A DNA stretch of 64,000 bases from ENR-C587 sp942493235 (GTDB taxonomy: Bacteria; Bacteroidota; Ignavibacteria; Kapaibacteriales; UBA2268), in contig OW818676.1 in the NCBI GenBank assembly GCA_942493235.1, forward strand, positions 3,782,001 through 3,846,000, read 5' to 3'. The stretch's first letter is position 1; the number at the start of each line of letters is the position of its first letter. Under the pieces are notes generated by a model that did not search any database, was not told the DNA's origin, and was given only the letters and a program-made list of their open reading frames with translations. Positions 18,868 through 27,358 of this stretch are shown here, piece after piece. The translations under genes were made by a program, and so were the position numbers.

Positions 18868-19215
18868 TCAACTCCTTTCATAAATAATCAGAATTTCAAG
18901 TTTTCCGCTTTCAATTTCATTTTTAGTATATTTAAATCGAAGATATTCCGCACTTGTATTTATATCACAGATTACTACATCGCCGGAATTATCAGCTTTA
19001 TCAATTGTGAATTGCTCGGCAGTGGCATACTTACTCTCATCATTAGAGAGCTGAATATCTATTATTCCGGTATATACAGAGCAGACATTTTTCCACGAGA
19101 TTTGTAGTGATTTGGCGATATATTTCTGGCTCCCCATAGCACGAATTACTAACGGCACAAATTCGCTAATGAAATCAATACTCAAATTGTAATTTAATAT
19201 AAGTTCTTTTTTCAT
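18868..19215 (-). CDS. Phage module protein of unknown function
   Basis: The protein has about 115 aa from ATG 19215 (MKKELILNYNLSIDFISEF). It looks like a compact beta/alpha domain with 'SKYATAEQFTIDKADNSGDVVI' and 'SAEYLRFKYTKNEI'. It ends 2 bp before the next gene's ATG. No family was recognised; the coupling implies a joint role with the downstream 145-aa protein in the same virion or lysis process. Confidence 0.72.
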   Translation of the reverse strand: MKKELILNYNLSIDFISEFVPLVIRAMGSQKYIAKSLQISWKNVCSVYTGIIDIQLSNDESKYATAEQFTIDKADNSGDVVICDINTSAEYLRFKYTKNEIESGKLEILIIYERS

Positions 19216-19263
19216 TTTATTTCTCAATTAGTTTTTTATTAGTAAATTAATAATCCTATAAGG

Positions 19264-19397
19264 CTGTTGCAAAAGTCCAAAATATTTATTTGATATTAAT
19301 TTTCCAATGATTTTCAAACATCTAAGTGCTTATCAACCCTACGCTTTAGCGTAGGGTTATATAAATAGGAATTGAAAACTATATAGTTTTGCAACAG
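19264..19397. repeat. 134-bp MITE-like element inside the phage module
   Basis: The ends are perfect 11-bp terminal inverted repeats: CTGTTGCAAAA at 19264-19274 and TTTTGCAACAG at 19387-19397. Inside is a perfect hairpin AACCCTACGC-TTTA-GCGTAGGGTT (19335-19358). A related, more decayed copy of the left part is at about 16245-16330. No target-site duplication is obvious. It sits between the small structural gene (start 19215) and the CHAP-like gene (stop 19486). It is probably a non-autonomous transposable element. Confidence 0.75.
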
Positions 19398-19485
19398 AAT
19401 TAATGCTCGACATAAATATCAGACAGAGTTGACATATTGCAATTCCAATAAGCATTTATTTTCCATCGAGTTCTGAGGCTACAAA

Positions 19486-20067
19486 TCACACTTTAAATCC
19501 TACTATCCCCCTGATAGCTAACCTACCTAAGGGATGATAAATATTACGTTTATGCTCATACACTCCGCATACTTTTCGATTATTAATATATTTTGAAGTA
19601 TTAAAGCCGATAGTATGAACCCAGCCTTTAGTAGTAACTTTATGAACCATTTCTATATGTCCAAAAATAGAATTTGATCTTCTCCAAATTAATAAATCGC
19701 CGATACTTGCAGCGTAACCCGCTTTTTCGCCATGAGTTTTTGCAAAGTCATATACTCTGTTGGCGAGCATGGTTTTCGGTATTGGGATACTGTCGTAATC
19801 AATCGATAAATAATTACAGGCATAGTAAAAGCAGTAGTAAATCCCTGCATAGCAATAGGGACTTCCCGCATCAGCATTGAATAGCTCAAGATATTTATCT
19901 ACTTGACCACGATTACGGCAGTCGTATTCACTAATTCCAAGCTGTTCTCTTGCTATTATCATTGTATATTCAAGCAATCTGGGGTTGCATTTTAATTCAT
20001 ATTTACGAAATTCACGAGCAGACAAACTGCAATTTATCGTTATTATTAAACAAATTATATATCTCAT
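19486..20067 (-). CDS. Secreted CHAP-like cell-wall hydrolase (endolysin candidate)
   Basis: The protein has about 193 aa from ATG 20067, preceded by AAAGGA about 9 bases upstream. Signal peptide: MRYIICLIITINCSLSA. The mature protein has the Cys/His layout of an NlpC/P60-CHAP fold: 'SPYCYAGIYYCFYYA' (Cys nucleophile region, about residues 75-90), 'ASIGDLLIWRR', then 'GHIEMVHKV' (His) and 'HTIGFNTS'. Such enzymes cut peptidoglycan peptides. Next to a holin-like gene in a phage module it is the best endolysin candidate, exported by its own signal. Being a CHAP-type enzyme is inferred from motif spacing. Confidence 0.75.
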   Translation of the reverse strand: MRYIICLIITINCSLSAREFRKYELKCNPRLLEYTMIIAREQLGISEYDCRNRGQVDKYLELFNADAGSPYCYAGIYYCFYYACNYLSIDYDSIPIPKTMLANRVYDFAKTHGEKAGYAASIGDLLIWRRSNSIFGHIEMVHKVTTKGWVHTIGFNTSKYINNRKVCGVYEHKRNIYHPLGRLAIRGIVGFKV

Positions 20068-20110
20068 TTTTTTTATTCCTTTATAAATTTTTCGTACAGT
20101 TAACAATCAA

Positions 20111-20167
20111 AGTAAAGCTTTTACGCTTTACTTCCTTCCCAAATCGGAATTTGAAAAGGAAGTAAAG
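20111..20167 (-). promoter_or_regulatory. Mutually exclusive hairpins between holin-like and hydrolase genes
   Basis: CTTTACTTCCTT (20126-20137) pairs perfectly with AAGGAAGTAAAG (20156-20167). AGTAAAGC (20111-20118) also pairs with GCTTTACT (20125-20132). Bases 20126-20132 are shared, so only one stem can form at a time in the minus-strand transcript. This could be attenuation between the two genes or simply a palindromic repeat. Confidence 0.4.
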
Positions 20168-20178
20168 TAATTAAAATC

Positions 20179-20466
20179 TTAACCACAAAACTGAGCTATA
20201 TATACACCAAGTATTGTCAATCCACAAAGCAAATGCACGCCAATAAATATCATACCGAGACTATTAAGTGCATTCTCCTTGATAAAGTCAATTTTAGTAT
20301 ATACAAACTGAGCTAAACCCGACAAAGCAATTGCCAAGCACTCGGTTATTACTATTAGCAGTAAGGTTTTAATTTCGGCAAGGCTCGGATTTAGTAAAGC
20401 TAAAGCTAAAATTCCTCCAATTAACCATACTATGTTTCTCTTTACAAATTCAATTACATTCTTCAT
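20179..20466 (-). CDS. Holin-like small membrane protein
   Basis: The protein has 95 aa from ATG 20466, with AAAAGGA upstream. Three hydrophobic segments are visible: 'IVWLIGGILALALLNP', 'TLLLIVITECLAIALSGLA' and 'GMIFIGVHLLCGLTILGVY'. Size, topology and position directly before a cell-wall hydrolase fit a phage holin that would let the hydrolase act or trigger lysis. No sequence signature of a specific holin family was recognised. Confidence 0.72.
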   Translation of the reverse strand: MKNVIEFVKRNIVWLIGGILALALLNPSLAEIKTLLLIVITECLAIALSGLAQFVYTKIDFIKENALNSLGMIFIGVHLLCGLTILGVYIAQFCG

Positions 20467-20512
20467 TTTATTTTCCTTTTATTTGTCAATTTTTCTATTT
20501 AAATATTATAAG

Positions 20513-20905
20513 CTAAAAATCTCGATTGGTTAGAATTACCGGAATTGAGTTGCTAATTGATTGAGCATTTATTTTTATCATTCCGTTTCTGATTTCTTTT
20601 AATAATTTTACCGAATCAATTTTCTTCCAGACAATTGTATTTGGTACGGCTGTCTTAGTGTATGCGGCTTCGTATAAATTATTGATTGCCAAATCCTTCG
20701 ATATTTTGCGGATTATCCCGTCAGTCGGGTTTGTAAGAGGAGTTACATATATACCGCTTAAATATGCTTCAATTAGTAAATCCGCAAAACATATAGCATA
20801 ATTAACTCTTTCGACATCTACTGCCTCACCGTCAGAATTAGTCAGCCGGATTAATTCCTTTTCACCCAATTCGGTTAAAATGTCATCGCTACTTGAATAA
20901 GCCAT
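20513..20905 (-). CDS. DUF1320 phage head-completion-like protein (Mu gp36-like)
   Basis: The protein has 130 aa from ATG 20905 with TAAGGA upstream. It matches the DUF1320/Mu gp36 pattern: N-terminal 'MAYSSSDDILTELGEKELIRLTN', then 'VNYAICFADLLIEAYLSGIY', and 'ISKDLAINNLYEA'. In Mu, gp36 lies just after the capsid genes and is thought to act in head-tail connection. Here too it follows the major capsid and decoration-like genes. This is one of the stronger Mu-type signatures in the module. Confidence 0.82.
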   Translation of the reverse strand: MAYSSSDDILTELGEKELIRLTNSDGEAVDVERVNYAICFADLLIEAYLSGIYVTPLTNPTDGIIRKISKDLAINNLYEAAYTKTAVPNTIVWKKIDSVKLLKEIRNGMIKINAQSISNSIPVILTNRDF

Positions 20906-21094
20906 AATTTATTTCCTTAATAGTAAATTTTAATTATCTTATTTCATTTGCTATTTGAAATTCAACGTAAAAAAAACTCTGCTGTTCCTACGGCTTTTTG
21001 CCGAAGTTTAATGTAGAACTATAAATATTTGAATAATTAGTTGATAGTATTTCAACTCAAATATTTAATTATCCTATTCTGGAAAGTTTATTCT

Positions 21095-21120
21095 CCTTCC
21101 CAAACTCTGATTTGGGAAGG
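21095..21120. repeat. Short hairpin in the capsid-gp36 gap
   Basis: CCTTCCCAAA and TTTGGGAAGG form a perfect 10-bp stem around CTCTGA. A related sequence (CCTTCCCAAATCGGAATTTG) occurs at 20134-20153. It could be a terminator after the capsid operon on the minus strand, but it lacks a U tract. Confidence 0.5.
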
Positions 21121-21164
21121 AATTATTTCCAAGTGAGCCGAATACTACGATATTCAAACAGATT

Positions 21165-21509
21165 TTAGCACAAAATCTTTATTTTCACTAACCCGCCGTT
21201 TGTGCCGGCACTTAGAGCAATACCGAGAATTTCATCTCCACTTTCAAATTTTTTGGCTTTGCCGTCTGCCGCTGCTGATATTTTATCAGCAATTGCAATT
21301 ACTTCCGTGCATTCAACAATAGCAGTTCCTAAAGAAATTACTGATGATATACTGCCCTTTGTCCAATTTAGTTCGGTTACTCCGATAGAGGAAAGTCCGC
21401 TATCAGTTAAATATCCGTTTGGGCTTACAAAGCGTTTTGATGGTAAATCTTCTTGTGCTTTTATACTCAATAATTGAGCCGGCTGATAGCTTAATGCTTT
21501 AATGCTCAT
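21165..21509 (-). CDS. Capsid decoration-like protein (DUF2190-like)
   Basis: The protein has 114 aa from ATG 21509 with AAAGGA upstream. It contains 'LPSKRFVSPNGYLTDSG', 'LGTAIVECTEVIAIADKI' and 'GDEILGIALSAGTNGGLVKIKIL'. This is the arrangement of DUF2190/gp35-type small capsid cement proteins, in which the chain ends with a 'G.A...A..G..V.V.L' strand. Its place immediately after the major capsid gene agrees. Such proteins bind the capsid surface and stabilise the expanded shell. The family call is by pattern, not by alignment. Confidence 0.65.
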   Translation of the reverse strand: MSIKALSYQPAQLLSIKAQEDLPSKRFVSPNGYLTDSGLSSIGVTELNWTKGSISSVISLGTAIVECTEVIAIADKISAAADGKAKKFESGDEILGIALSAGTNGGLVKIKILC

Positions 21510-21546
21510 TTGTATTTTCCTTTAAAAAATTTGTAGTTATTAATTT

Positions 21547-22482
21547 TTATATTAAACTTGAAATCAAATAGCCTGCATCGGGAGCGGTTATCTTCCAGCA
21601 GAAATTATCTGTACATCTGATTACTTTTATTTTCCCTCCATTTTCGGAATATGAATCAATCTCCGGCATTCCCTCCCTTTGGAATGTATAGCCAAAGCTC
21701 GGATTATACTCCGATTTAGCATTATCCTCCGAATTATCGACATAAGCTAATATTATATTGCCCTGCCAAATATCATTCATTACACTGCCGTCGCTCGAAT
21801 AAACTGACTCACCGAAGACTATATCATCTATCCCAAAGACAGCTTTCAAAAAGTCAATAGTTACTATTTGCTCGCCACTACCCAATAAACTTTTTATTTG
21901 AAGATTTGATTTTAAATATTTCAATAACGATATACCGACAATCATTTTGTTCGGTGATTTGGAAATTTTCGTGCGGATAGCTTCTTTTGCATTTTTCACT
22001 AATTCCAAAAGATCAGCAGGATTAGCACCGGTCGCCAGATTCTGTTCACTTGGAATTACAGATTTCATATCCGTTCGGTAATTAATAGGATTTTGCAAAT
22101 AGTCAGCTATTTCTTTCTCTCGATTAAGGTTCAATATATCTCTCAAATCTCGGCATACTTTCTGCTCATATTTATAATAATTATAGGCAGCATCTGCTTC
22201 GAGATAGTCAATCGCAGTTTCAATATCTCGCTCTGTAGTTTCATATTCATCAAGCACGAATTCACTTGCCCCGATTCTGTTGGATTTAGCTCTGATTGCT
22301 CTATCTGTTTCTCTTTCGATAAATGCGTCTTTTCCGAAAACCGGATATTTGCCTTTGGAACTCGATACGGTCAAAATTGGAAAAATCTTCTCGGCAAGAT
22401 ATTGATTATTGCAATAGCCCTGAGCAAATGTAGTCAGCACAGGGTCAACCATTCTGATTTCATCTAATCTCTGAATACTCAT
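21547..22482 (-). CDS. Phage major capsid protein (HK97 fold, inferred)
   Basis: The protein has 311 aa from ATG 22482 with TTAAGGA upstream. It starts 'MSIQRLDEIRMVDPVLTTFA' and continues 'NNQYLAEKIFPILTVSSSKGKYPVFGKDAF', 'RAKSNRIGASEF', 'DYLEADAAYNYYKYEQ' and ends near 'VIRCTDNFCWKI'. Order and size are those of the coat protein of Mu-like and related phages: N-arm, E-loop-like 'GKYPVFGK', spine helix 'LLELVKNAKEAIRTKI'. It lies between the protease/scaffold gene and the decoration-like gene, exactly as in a head-assembly cassette. Intact and in frame. Confidence 0.82.
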   Translation of the reverse strand: MSIQRLDEIRMVDPVLTTFAQGYCNNQYLAEKIFPILTVSSSKGKYPVFGKDAFIERETDRAIRAKSNRIGASEFVLDEYETTERDIETAIDYLEADAAYNYYKYEQKVCRDLRDILNLNREKEIADYLQNPINYRTDMKSVIPSEQNLATGANPADLLELVKNAKEAIRTKISKSPNKMIVGISLLKYLKSNLQIKSLLGSGEQIVTIDFLKAVFGIDDIVFGESVYSSDGSVMNDIWQGNIILAYVDNSEDNAKSEYNPSFGYTFQREGMPEIDSYSENGGKIKVIRCTDNFCWKITAPDAGYLISSLI

Positions 22483-22506
22483 TTTATTATCCTTAATATA
22501 TATTTA

Positions 22507-23412
22507 TTATTTAAATGCCATTTCTATGGCAGAGTTATAAGTTAATTTGGGGTCTTTGTTCATAAATTGCAATGCTTTATTGTGAAGCTGCATCCTGTCT
22601 TCATTTACAGATTTGCCTTCAAATTCATTTTTAAATTCTCGGCTCTCACTCTCTGGAGCAGTATATTCGGAAGTGTCGATAGTATCTACTAATTGCTCAA
22701 TAAATTCTCTGACTATTACTGAGTATTGATTGTCGCTATTTTGTATGTCTAAAGTATTTGCCATTTCTAATATATCTGTCAAATATTTCACATAAACCGG
22801 TTTAATTCCTTTTGTTCCATTTTTTGAAGTAAAGCAATTGCAGTATTCTCGGTATTCGGATATTCTTTTCTCGCGAGTCATTTGTAGCAATACTTCTTCA
22901 TAATGTTTGATTTTATCTTCTAATTCCTTCATCCTATTGCCGATAAGCTCATTATCGCCATTGTATTCGGAATATGATTCGTAATTATAATCAATGCTAA
23001 TTGAATTAATTTCAGACAAAGCTTCGCCTTCATTATATTCAATCGGCTTTAATCCTTTTACAGCAGGTGCGGCTGCACCCAGAAATCCAACATGCTTTAG
23101 CATATTATCCGGATATAGGGCTACAGATACTTTTTTGTATTTTCCCGATTTTAGCTCTTTAGCAAATTCAGGATCAATATTTTTAATTTTTGCGAGTATA
23201 GTTTTGCCTCTTTTTACTAAATACTCAACCCAACCGTAGGCAGGAGCATCTTCAGCCGGATGCCCCTTGACTATCGGAGCCATGTAAGAGATGTCTTGAC
23301 TGATTTTCAAATTATAGCTACTTACAATTTCTCCGATTGTAGCGTCTGTGTAATTTAAATCTCTGCCTCTTGAATCGCAATGTGTTCCACTCTTAAATAC
23401 TTCTATCAGCAT
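22507..23412 (-). CDS. Mu gpI-like prohead protease/scaffold
   Basis: The protein has 301 aa from ATG 23412 (MLIEVFKSGTHCDSRGRDL). The N-terminal half matches Mu gpI-type proteins: 'MAPIVKGHPAEDAPAYGWV', 'LAKIKNIDPEFAKELKSGKYKKVSVALY', 'FLGAAAPAVKGL'. The C-terminal half is charged and helical ('KELEDKIKHYEEVLLQM'), as expected for the internal scaffold that is removed during maturation. In Mu-type phages the full-length form is the protease and a shorter form acts as scaffold. It is the first gene of the minus-strand module, 24 bp before the capsid gene. Confidence 0.82.
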   Translation of the reverse strand: MLIEVFKSGTHCDSRGRDLNYTDATIGEIVSSYNLKISQDISYMAPIVKGHPAEDAPAYGWVEYLVKRGKTILAKIKNIDPEFAKELKSGKYKKVSVALYPDNMLKHVGFLGAAAPAVKGLKPIEYNEGEALSEINSISIDYNYESYSEYNGDNELIGNRMKELEDKIKHYEEVLLQMTREKRISEYREYCNCFTSKNGTKGIKPVYVKYLTDILEMANTLDIQNSDNQYSVIVREFIEQLVDTIDTSEYTAPESESREFKNEFEGKSVNEDRMQLHNKALQFMNKDPKLTYNSAIEMAFK

Positions 23413-23937
23413 ACATAAGTCCTTATACTTTGTGATTAAATCAATTTGGTATGCGAACTTAAGTAGCGGACAATATTGCTACAAGTATTCCATTTTAAAA
23501 GCTATTTTACTTTATTTCAATATTGTTTCAATTTAATTTCAATTTTAATGCTTCTTCACTGCTTTAAGTGGGTTGTTAGGTGGTTGGGAATAGTGGTTCA
23601 AGGATAGGAATTGGAAAATAGGAATTAGGAAATGGGAATATGCTCGCCTTCTTACAACGCTCTGCGAAATAAGACTTTTATCATTTCTACACTTATAACC
23701 AGCCATCAGACACCAGACACACATTTCATAGAAAGCAAGACTATTGAGAATGTGCTGCAATTACTTTTTTATCAATATTTAACTATATCCGATTATATTT
23801 CGATAAAATCTTAGATTATCGAGAAATATCTCTATAATAATTCAAATAATTTAATTATTTTTGCTCTTTTGGAATATACATGAATTTTAGAATTTAGTAA
23901 TTATATATATGTTTTATTTAAAATTTAAGGAATGCAA
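23413..23937. other. Intergenic, promoter side of the phage module and DUF2723 gene
   Basis: This 525-bp gap has no supported gene. Near 23590-23690 lie purine-rich GGAATT runs and a degenerate copy of the 'CTCGCC..CTTACAAC' hairpin repeat. The rest is very AT-rich and must hold the divergent promoters for the capsid module and the DUF2723 gene. Confidence 0.6.
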
Positions 23938-26900
23938 ATGAATCAAAAGTTGATGTATAGGATTTTTGGAATCCTTTCATTCGTAGTTGCATTGATTACT
24001 TACGCTTTAACAGTACAGCCGACTGTACCGTTTTGGGATTGCGGTGAGTTCTCATCAGCTTCTATGTGGCAGCAAGTACCTCACCCTCCGGGAGCACCGT
24101 TATTTTTGATGGTGGCTAAAGTAGTTCAGACTATTATCCCATTTGGCGATATAGGCTGGAGAATTAATTTGGTATCGGTATTTGCAAGTGCCTTTACTAT
24201 TTGGTTATTATATCTAATTACCGTAAAAGTAATTTTCAATTTCAAGAAAGAAAGTGAATTATCAAGCGGTGAACATTTCGCAGTTTACGGTTCAGCGTTA
24301 GTAGGTGCATTGGCATTTACTTTCAGTGATACATTTTGGTTTAATGCGGTTGAATCTGAAGTTTACGCCGCATCTCAATTATTCGTAGCTATTATCACAT
24401 ATCTAATGATGCGATGGAATGAGAAAGCAGACGAGGTGGGCAGCGAGAAGTACTTATTATTAATTGCGTATTTGATGGGTCTCTCGACCGGTGTTCACTT
24501 ATTAGCGTTATTAACACTTTTCTCAATCGCTTTAGTTGTTTATTTCAGGAAATATACATTCTCCGTTAAATCACTTCTTACAATGGGTATTATTTCCGTA
24601 GTAGTATTCTTTGTCGTTTATCCGGGTATAGTAAAATATATTCCTGCTTTATTGGGCGGGCACTTCCCGATGAAAAACGAACTTCAAGAATACGTTTTTG
24701 ATTCGGATTTCATGCCATTTATCGCTATTGGCATTATGCTTTTAGCAGTTTGGGGATTCTATTGGGGATATAAAAATGATAAACCGATTGTAAAACTTTC
24801 CACTCTGGCATTTTTGCTAATGGTATTCGGTTATACTACTTATACTCAAATTCTATTACGTTCACACTCAAATTCTCCTATGAATGAAAATGAGCCTAAG
24901 AACTTCGTAAAATTAACTTCTTATTTAGGTCGTGAGCAGTACGGAGACCAAAAAATGTGGCCCCGCAGAACTGATTTTCAAGATCAAGAAAAAATTCAAA
25001 TTTATAACAAACAAAATGCAAATGGCGAATATGAATATGGCGAATGGGTTGCTCCGGTTGGCAAATCTGTAACCGGCAAAGACGGACGCGATTATTCGGT
25101 TCCTTCATTTGAAGATGTAAATGTAAAAGGTGAACTTAATTATATGTTTAAGTGGCAAATTGGACACATGTACGTAAGATATTTCTTATGGAACTTTGTC
25201 GGACGGGCAAGTGATATTCAAGATTCACCTGAAGCATTTATTAAAACTAAAGATGCTGAATTATTCAATTATAAATCCGGTCAGGCAGACCAGTTCCCTG
25301 TTAGATTTTTCGCTCTACCGCTATTATTCGGGCTTTTCGGTCTATTCTTCCATTTCTGGAAAGACCCAAAAATGGCTTTGGCTCAATTAATAATTTTCTT
25401 ATTAATGGGTGTACTTGCTACATTACAGCAAAACCAACAAAACCCACAGCCAAGAGAGAGAGATTATTTCTACACCGGCTCATTCTTTGTATTTGCTATG
25501 TGGATAGGTCTCGGAGTTTACGGATTAATCGATTGGTTAGTGAAACGTCAAGAAAAGGTTGCTATTAGCAGTGCAATTGTATTTGTATCGCTAATATTGG
25601 TACCTGTTAATATGGCTTTAGGCGGATGGAAAATCCACTCCAGAGCCGGCAATTATTTGCCTTTTGATTATTCTTATAATATACTACAATCAGTTGAGCA
25701 AGATGCCATACTATTCACTAACGGTGATAATGATACATTCCCTGTGTGGTGGCTTCAAGATGTTGCCGGCGTACGCCGCGACGTTAGAATTGTCAATTTA
25801 AGCTTAGGTAATACTCTATGGTATATTCATCAATTGAAACACAGAGAACCTTGGGGAGCTAAGAAAATTCCTCTTACATTTAAAGATGAAACTTTGACTT
25901 GTGCAGAAGATGATCCAAGAGCTTTAAGATATGGTCTGGCTCCTTCCGAGAAAATTACTATTCCTGTTAGCCAAGATATACTTCGTAAATATACTAATGA
26001 CGAAGAGTATATTAAAAATGGGAAAATGGAATTCACTTTTGCAGGCAAAATGCGCTCTGAGGAAGAAAAAGACGAAAAAGGTAACCAATTGTATTTGACT
26101 ATGGTACACAATAAATTAGTCAAAGACATTATAATGCAGACTAAATTCGAGAGACCTGTCTATTTCTCAATTACTGCCGGTACAGATGTTTATAGTGGTT
26201 TAGACAGATTCTTACGTGCCGAAGGAATGGCTATGAAAGTTTGCCCTGTGCCTGCCGAATTACTTAAAGGTGGCAAAACTAACAGCGATGTAATGGAAAA
26301 ATGCTTAATGCAGGCTGATAATAGCGATAATTATAGCCTAACTCAAAAATACGGATTCAAATTCCGCAATCTAAATACTACTAATGTATATTATGATGAA
26401 GTTCATCGCAGATTGATGGGCAGCTATCGTCAATTATATTTCAGATATGCACTTTATACTTTGGAAAACCAAAAAGACAATAAAAAAGCAGTCAGAATAC
26501 TCGATGAAATGAATAAAAATATTTCTATCGAGGCATTCCCTATGTATCAAGATGAAGAATTACAAGTTGCTATGCTATTTCGTCAGGCTAAAGCTTACGA
26601 CAAAGCTAAGCAATTTGCAAATATGGCTTTAAAAACTTGCAACGAAATTATTAATAATAAAGTTTTAAGAGATAATAGCAGATGGAGAATTCCTTCAATC
26701 GAAGAAGAGATTCTCGGGGTTAGTCAAAGTGGAATATACAGAACTGCCGCAGAAGCTTATACTATTCTCGGAAAGCCTGATGATGCAAAAGCTATACTCA
26801 ATACATTCCTTGATTTATGTATAGGTTACATTAGTTCTCCCGATGGTGCTCAATATAGAAATTATATACAGAGAAGTATAGGCAGTATCATTGGTCAGAT

Positions 26901-27129
26901 TTATTCTATTGATGATGACCAAATTAGTTCATTAGTTGAAAAAGGTAAAAAAGACGAAGCTATAGCTAAAGCAAATCAAATCATTGCCGGTTATAAAAAT
27001 GACCCGAGATTTGCTCAAGTCGTTCTTATGCTTCAGCAGAAAGTTATCCAAATATCAGGTAAGCAACCTGAACTTTTGGATTCGGCTGCTACCGATACTG
27101 CAAAAGTAGCTCAAGTAGCACCTAATTAA
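23938..27129 (+). CDS. DUF2723 membrane protein, likely protein O-glycosylation enzyme
   Basis: The protein has about 1063 aa. ATG 23938 is preferred over ATG 23932 because AAGG ends at 23930, only one base before the first ATG. The N-terminal 550 residues form a multi-pass GT-C-like membrane domain with the DUF2723 signature 'PTVPFWDCGEFSSASMW' and 'VPHPPGAPLFLM' (acidic residue in the first periplasmic loop). A soluble part includes 'FTNGDNDTFPVWWLQDVAGVRRDV'. The last about 250 residues are helical TPR-like repeats. Members are widespread in Bacteroidota and are thought to move sugars from polyprenyl carriers onto exported proteins. A GT2 dolichyl-phosphate-sugar synthase homologue is next, so the pair may make and use a lipid-linked sugar. 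Confidence 0.9.
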   Translation: MNQKLMYRIFGILSFVVALITYALTVQPTVPFWDCGEFSSASMWQQVPHPPGAPLFLMVAKVVQTIIPFGDIGWRINLVSVFASAFTIWLLYLITVKVIFNFKKESELSSGEHFAVYGSALVGALAFTFSDTFWFNAVESEVYAASQLFVAIITYLMMRWNEKADEVGSEKYLLLIAYLMGLSTGVHLLALLTLFSIALVVYFRKYTFSVKSLLTMGIISVVVFFVVYPGIVKYIPALLGGHFPMKNELQEYVFDSDFMPFIAIGIMLLAVWGFYWGYKNDKPIVKLSTLAFLLMVFGYTTYTQILLRSHSNSPMNENEPKNFVKLTSYLGREQYGDQKMWPRRTDFQDQEKIQIYNKQNANGEYEYGEWVAPVGKSVTGKDGRDYSVPSFEDVNVKGELNYMFKWQIGHMYVRYFLWNFVGRASDIQDSPEAFIKTKDAELFNYKSGQADQFPVRFFALPLLFGLFGLFFHFWKDPKMALAQLIIFLLMGVLATLQQNQQNPQPRERDYFYTGSFFVFAMWIGLGVYGLIDWLVKRQEKVAISSAIVFVSLILVPVNMALGGWKIHSRAGNYLPFDYSYNILQSVEQDAILFTNGDNDTFPVWWLQDVAGVRRDVRIVNLSLGNTLWYIHQLKHREPWGAKKIPLTFKDETLTCAEDDPRALRYGLAPSEKITIPVSQDILRKYTNDEEYIKNGKMEFTFAGKMRSEEEKDEKGNQLYLTMVHNKLVKDIIMQTKFERPVYFSITAGTDVYSGLDRFLRAEGMAMKVCPVPAELLKGGKTNSDVMEKCLMQADNSDNYSLTQKYGFKFRNLNTTNVYYDEVHRRLMGSYRQLYFRYALYTLENQKDNKKAVRILDEMNKNISIEAFPMYQDEELQVAMLFRQAKAYDKAKQFANMALKTCNEIINNKVLRDNSRWRIPSIEEEILGVSQSGIYRTAAEAYTILGKPDDAKAILNTFLDLCIGYISSPDGAQYRNYIQRSIGSIIGQIYSIDDDQISSLVEKGKKDEAIAKANQIIAGYKNDPRFAQVVLMLQQKVIQISGKQPELLDSAATDTAKVAQVAPN

Positions 27130-27187
27130 CAGTATTAGTAGTAATCTAATAACTATTTCGTATAGTTAGTTTTGATGTTTTTCTCAT

Positions 27188-27231
27188 ATTCAGCCACAGT
27201 ATGCCTTAATAATTATTGTGGCTGAATTTTG
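27188..27231 (+). terminator. Terminator after the DUF2723 gene
   Basis: ATTCAGCCACA (27188-27198) and TGTGGCTGAAT (27217-27227) form an 11-bp stem followed by TTTTG, 59 bp after the stop codon. Confidence 0.75.
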
Positions 27232-27358
27232 AGATTAATATTAAAATAATTATTTCGCAATTGAAAACTAAATACCTAAATATGCTTATTAGAGATACTG
27301 AAATATATGATATAGCATAATCTCAATATCTCTAATATTCATAATAATTGGTATTTAA

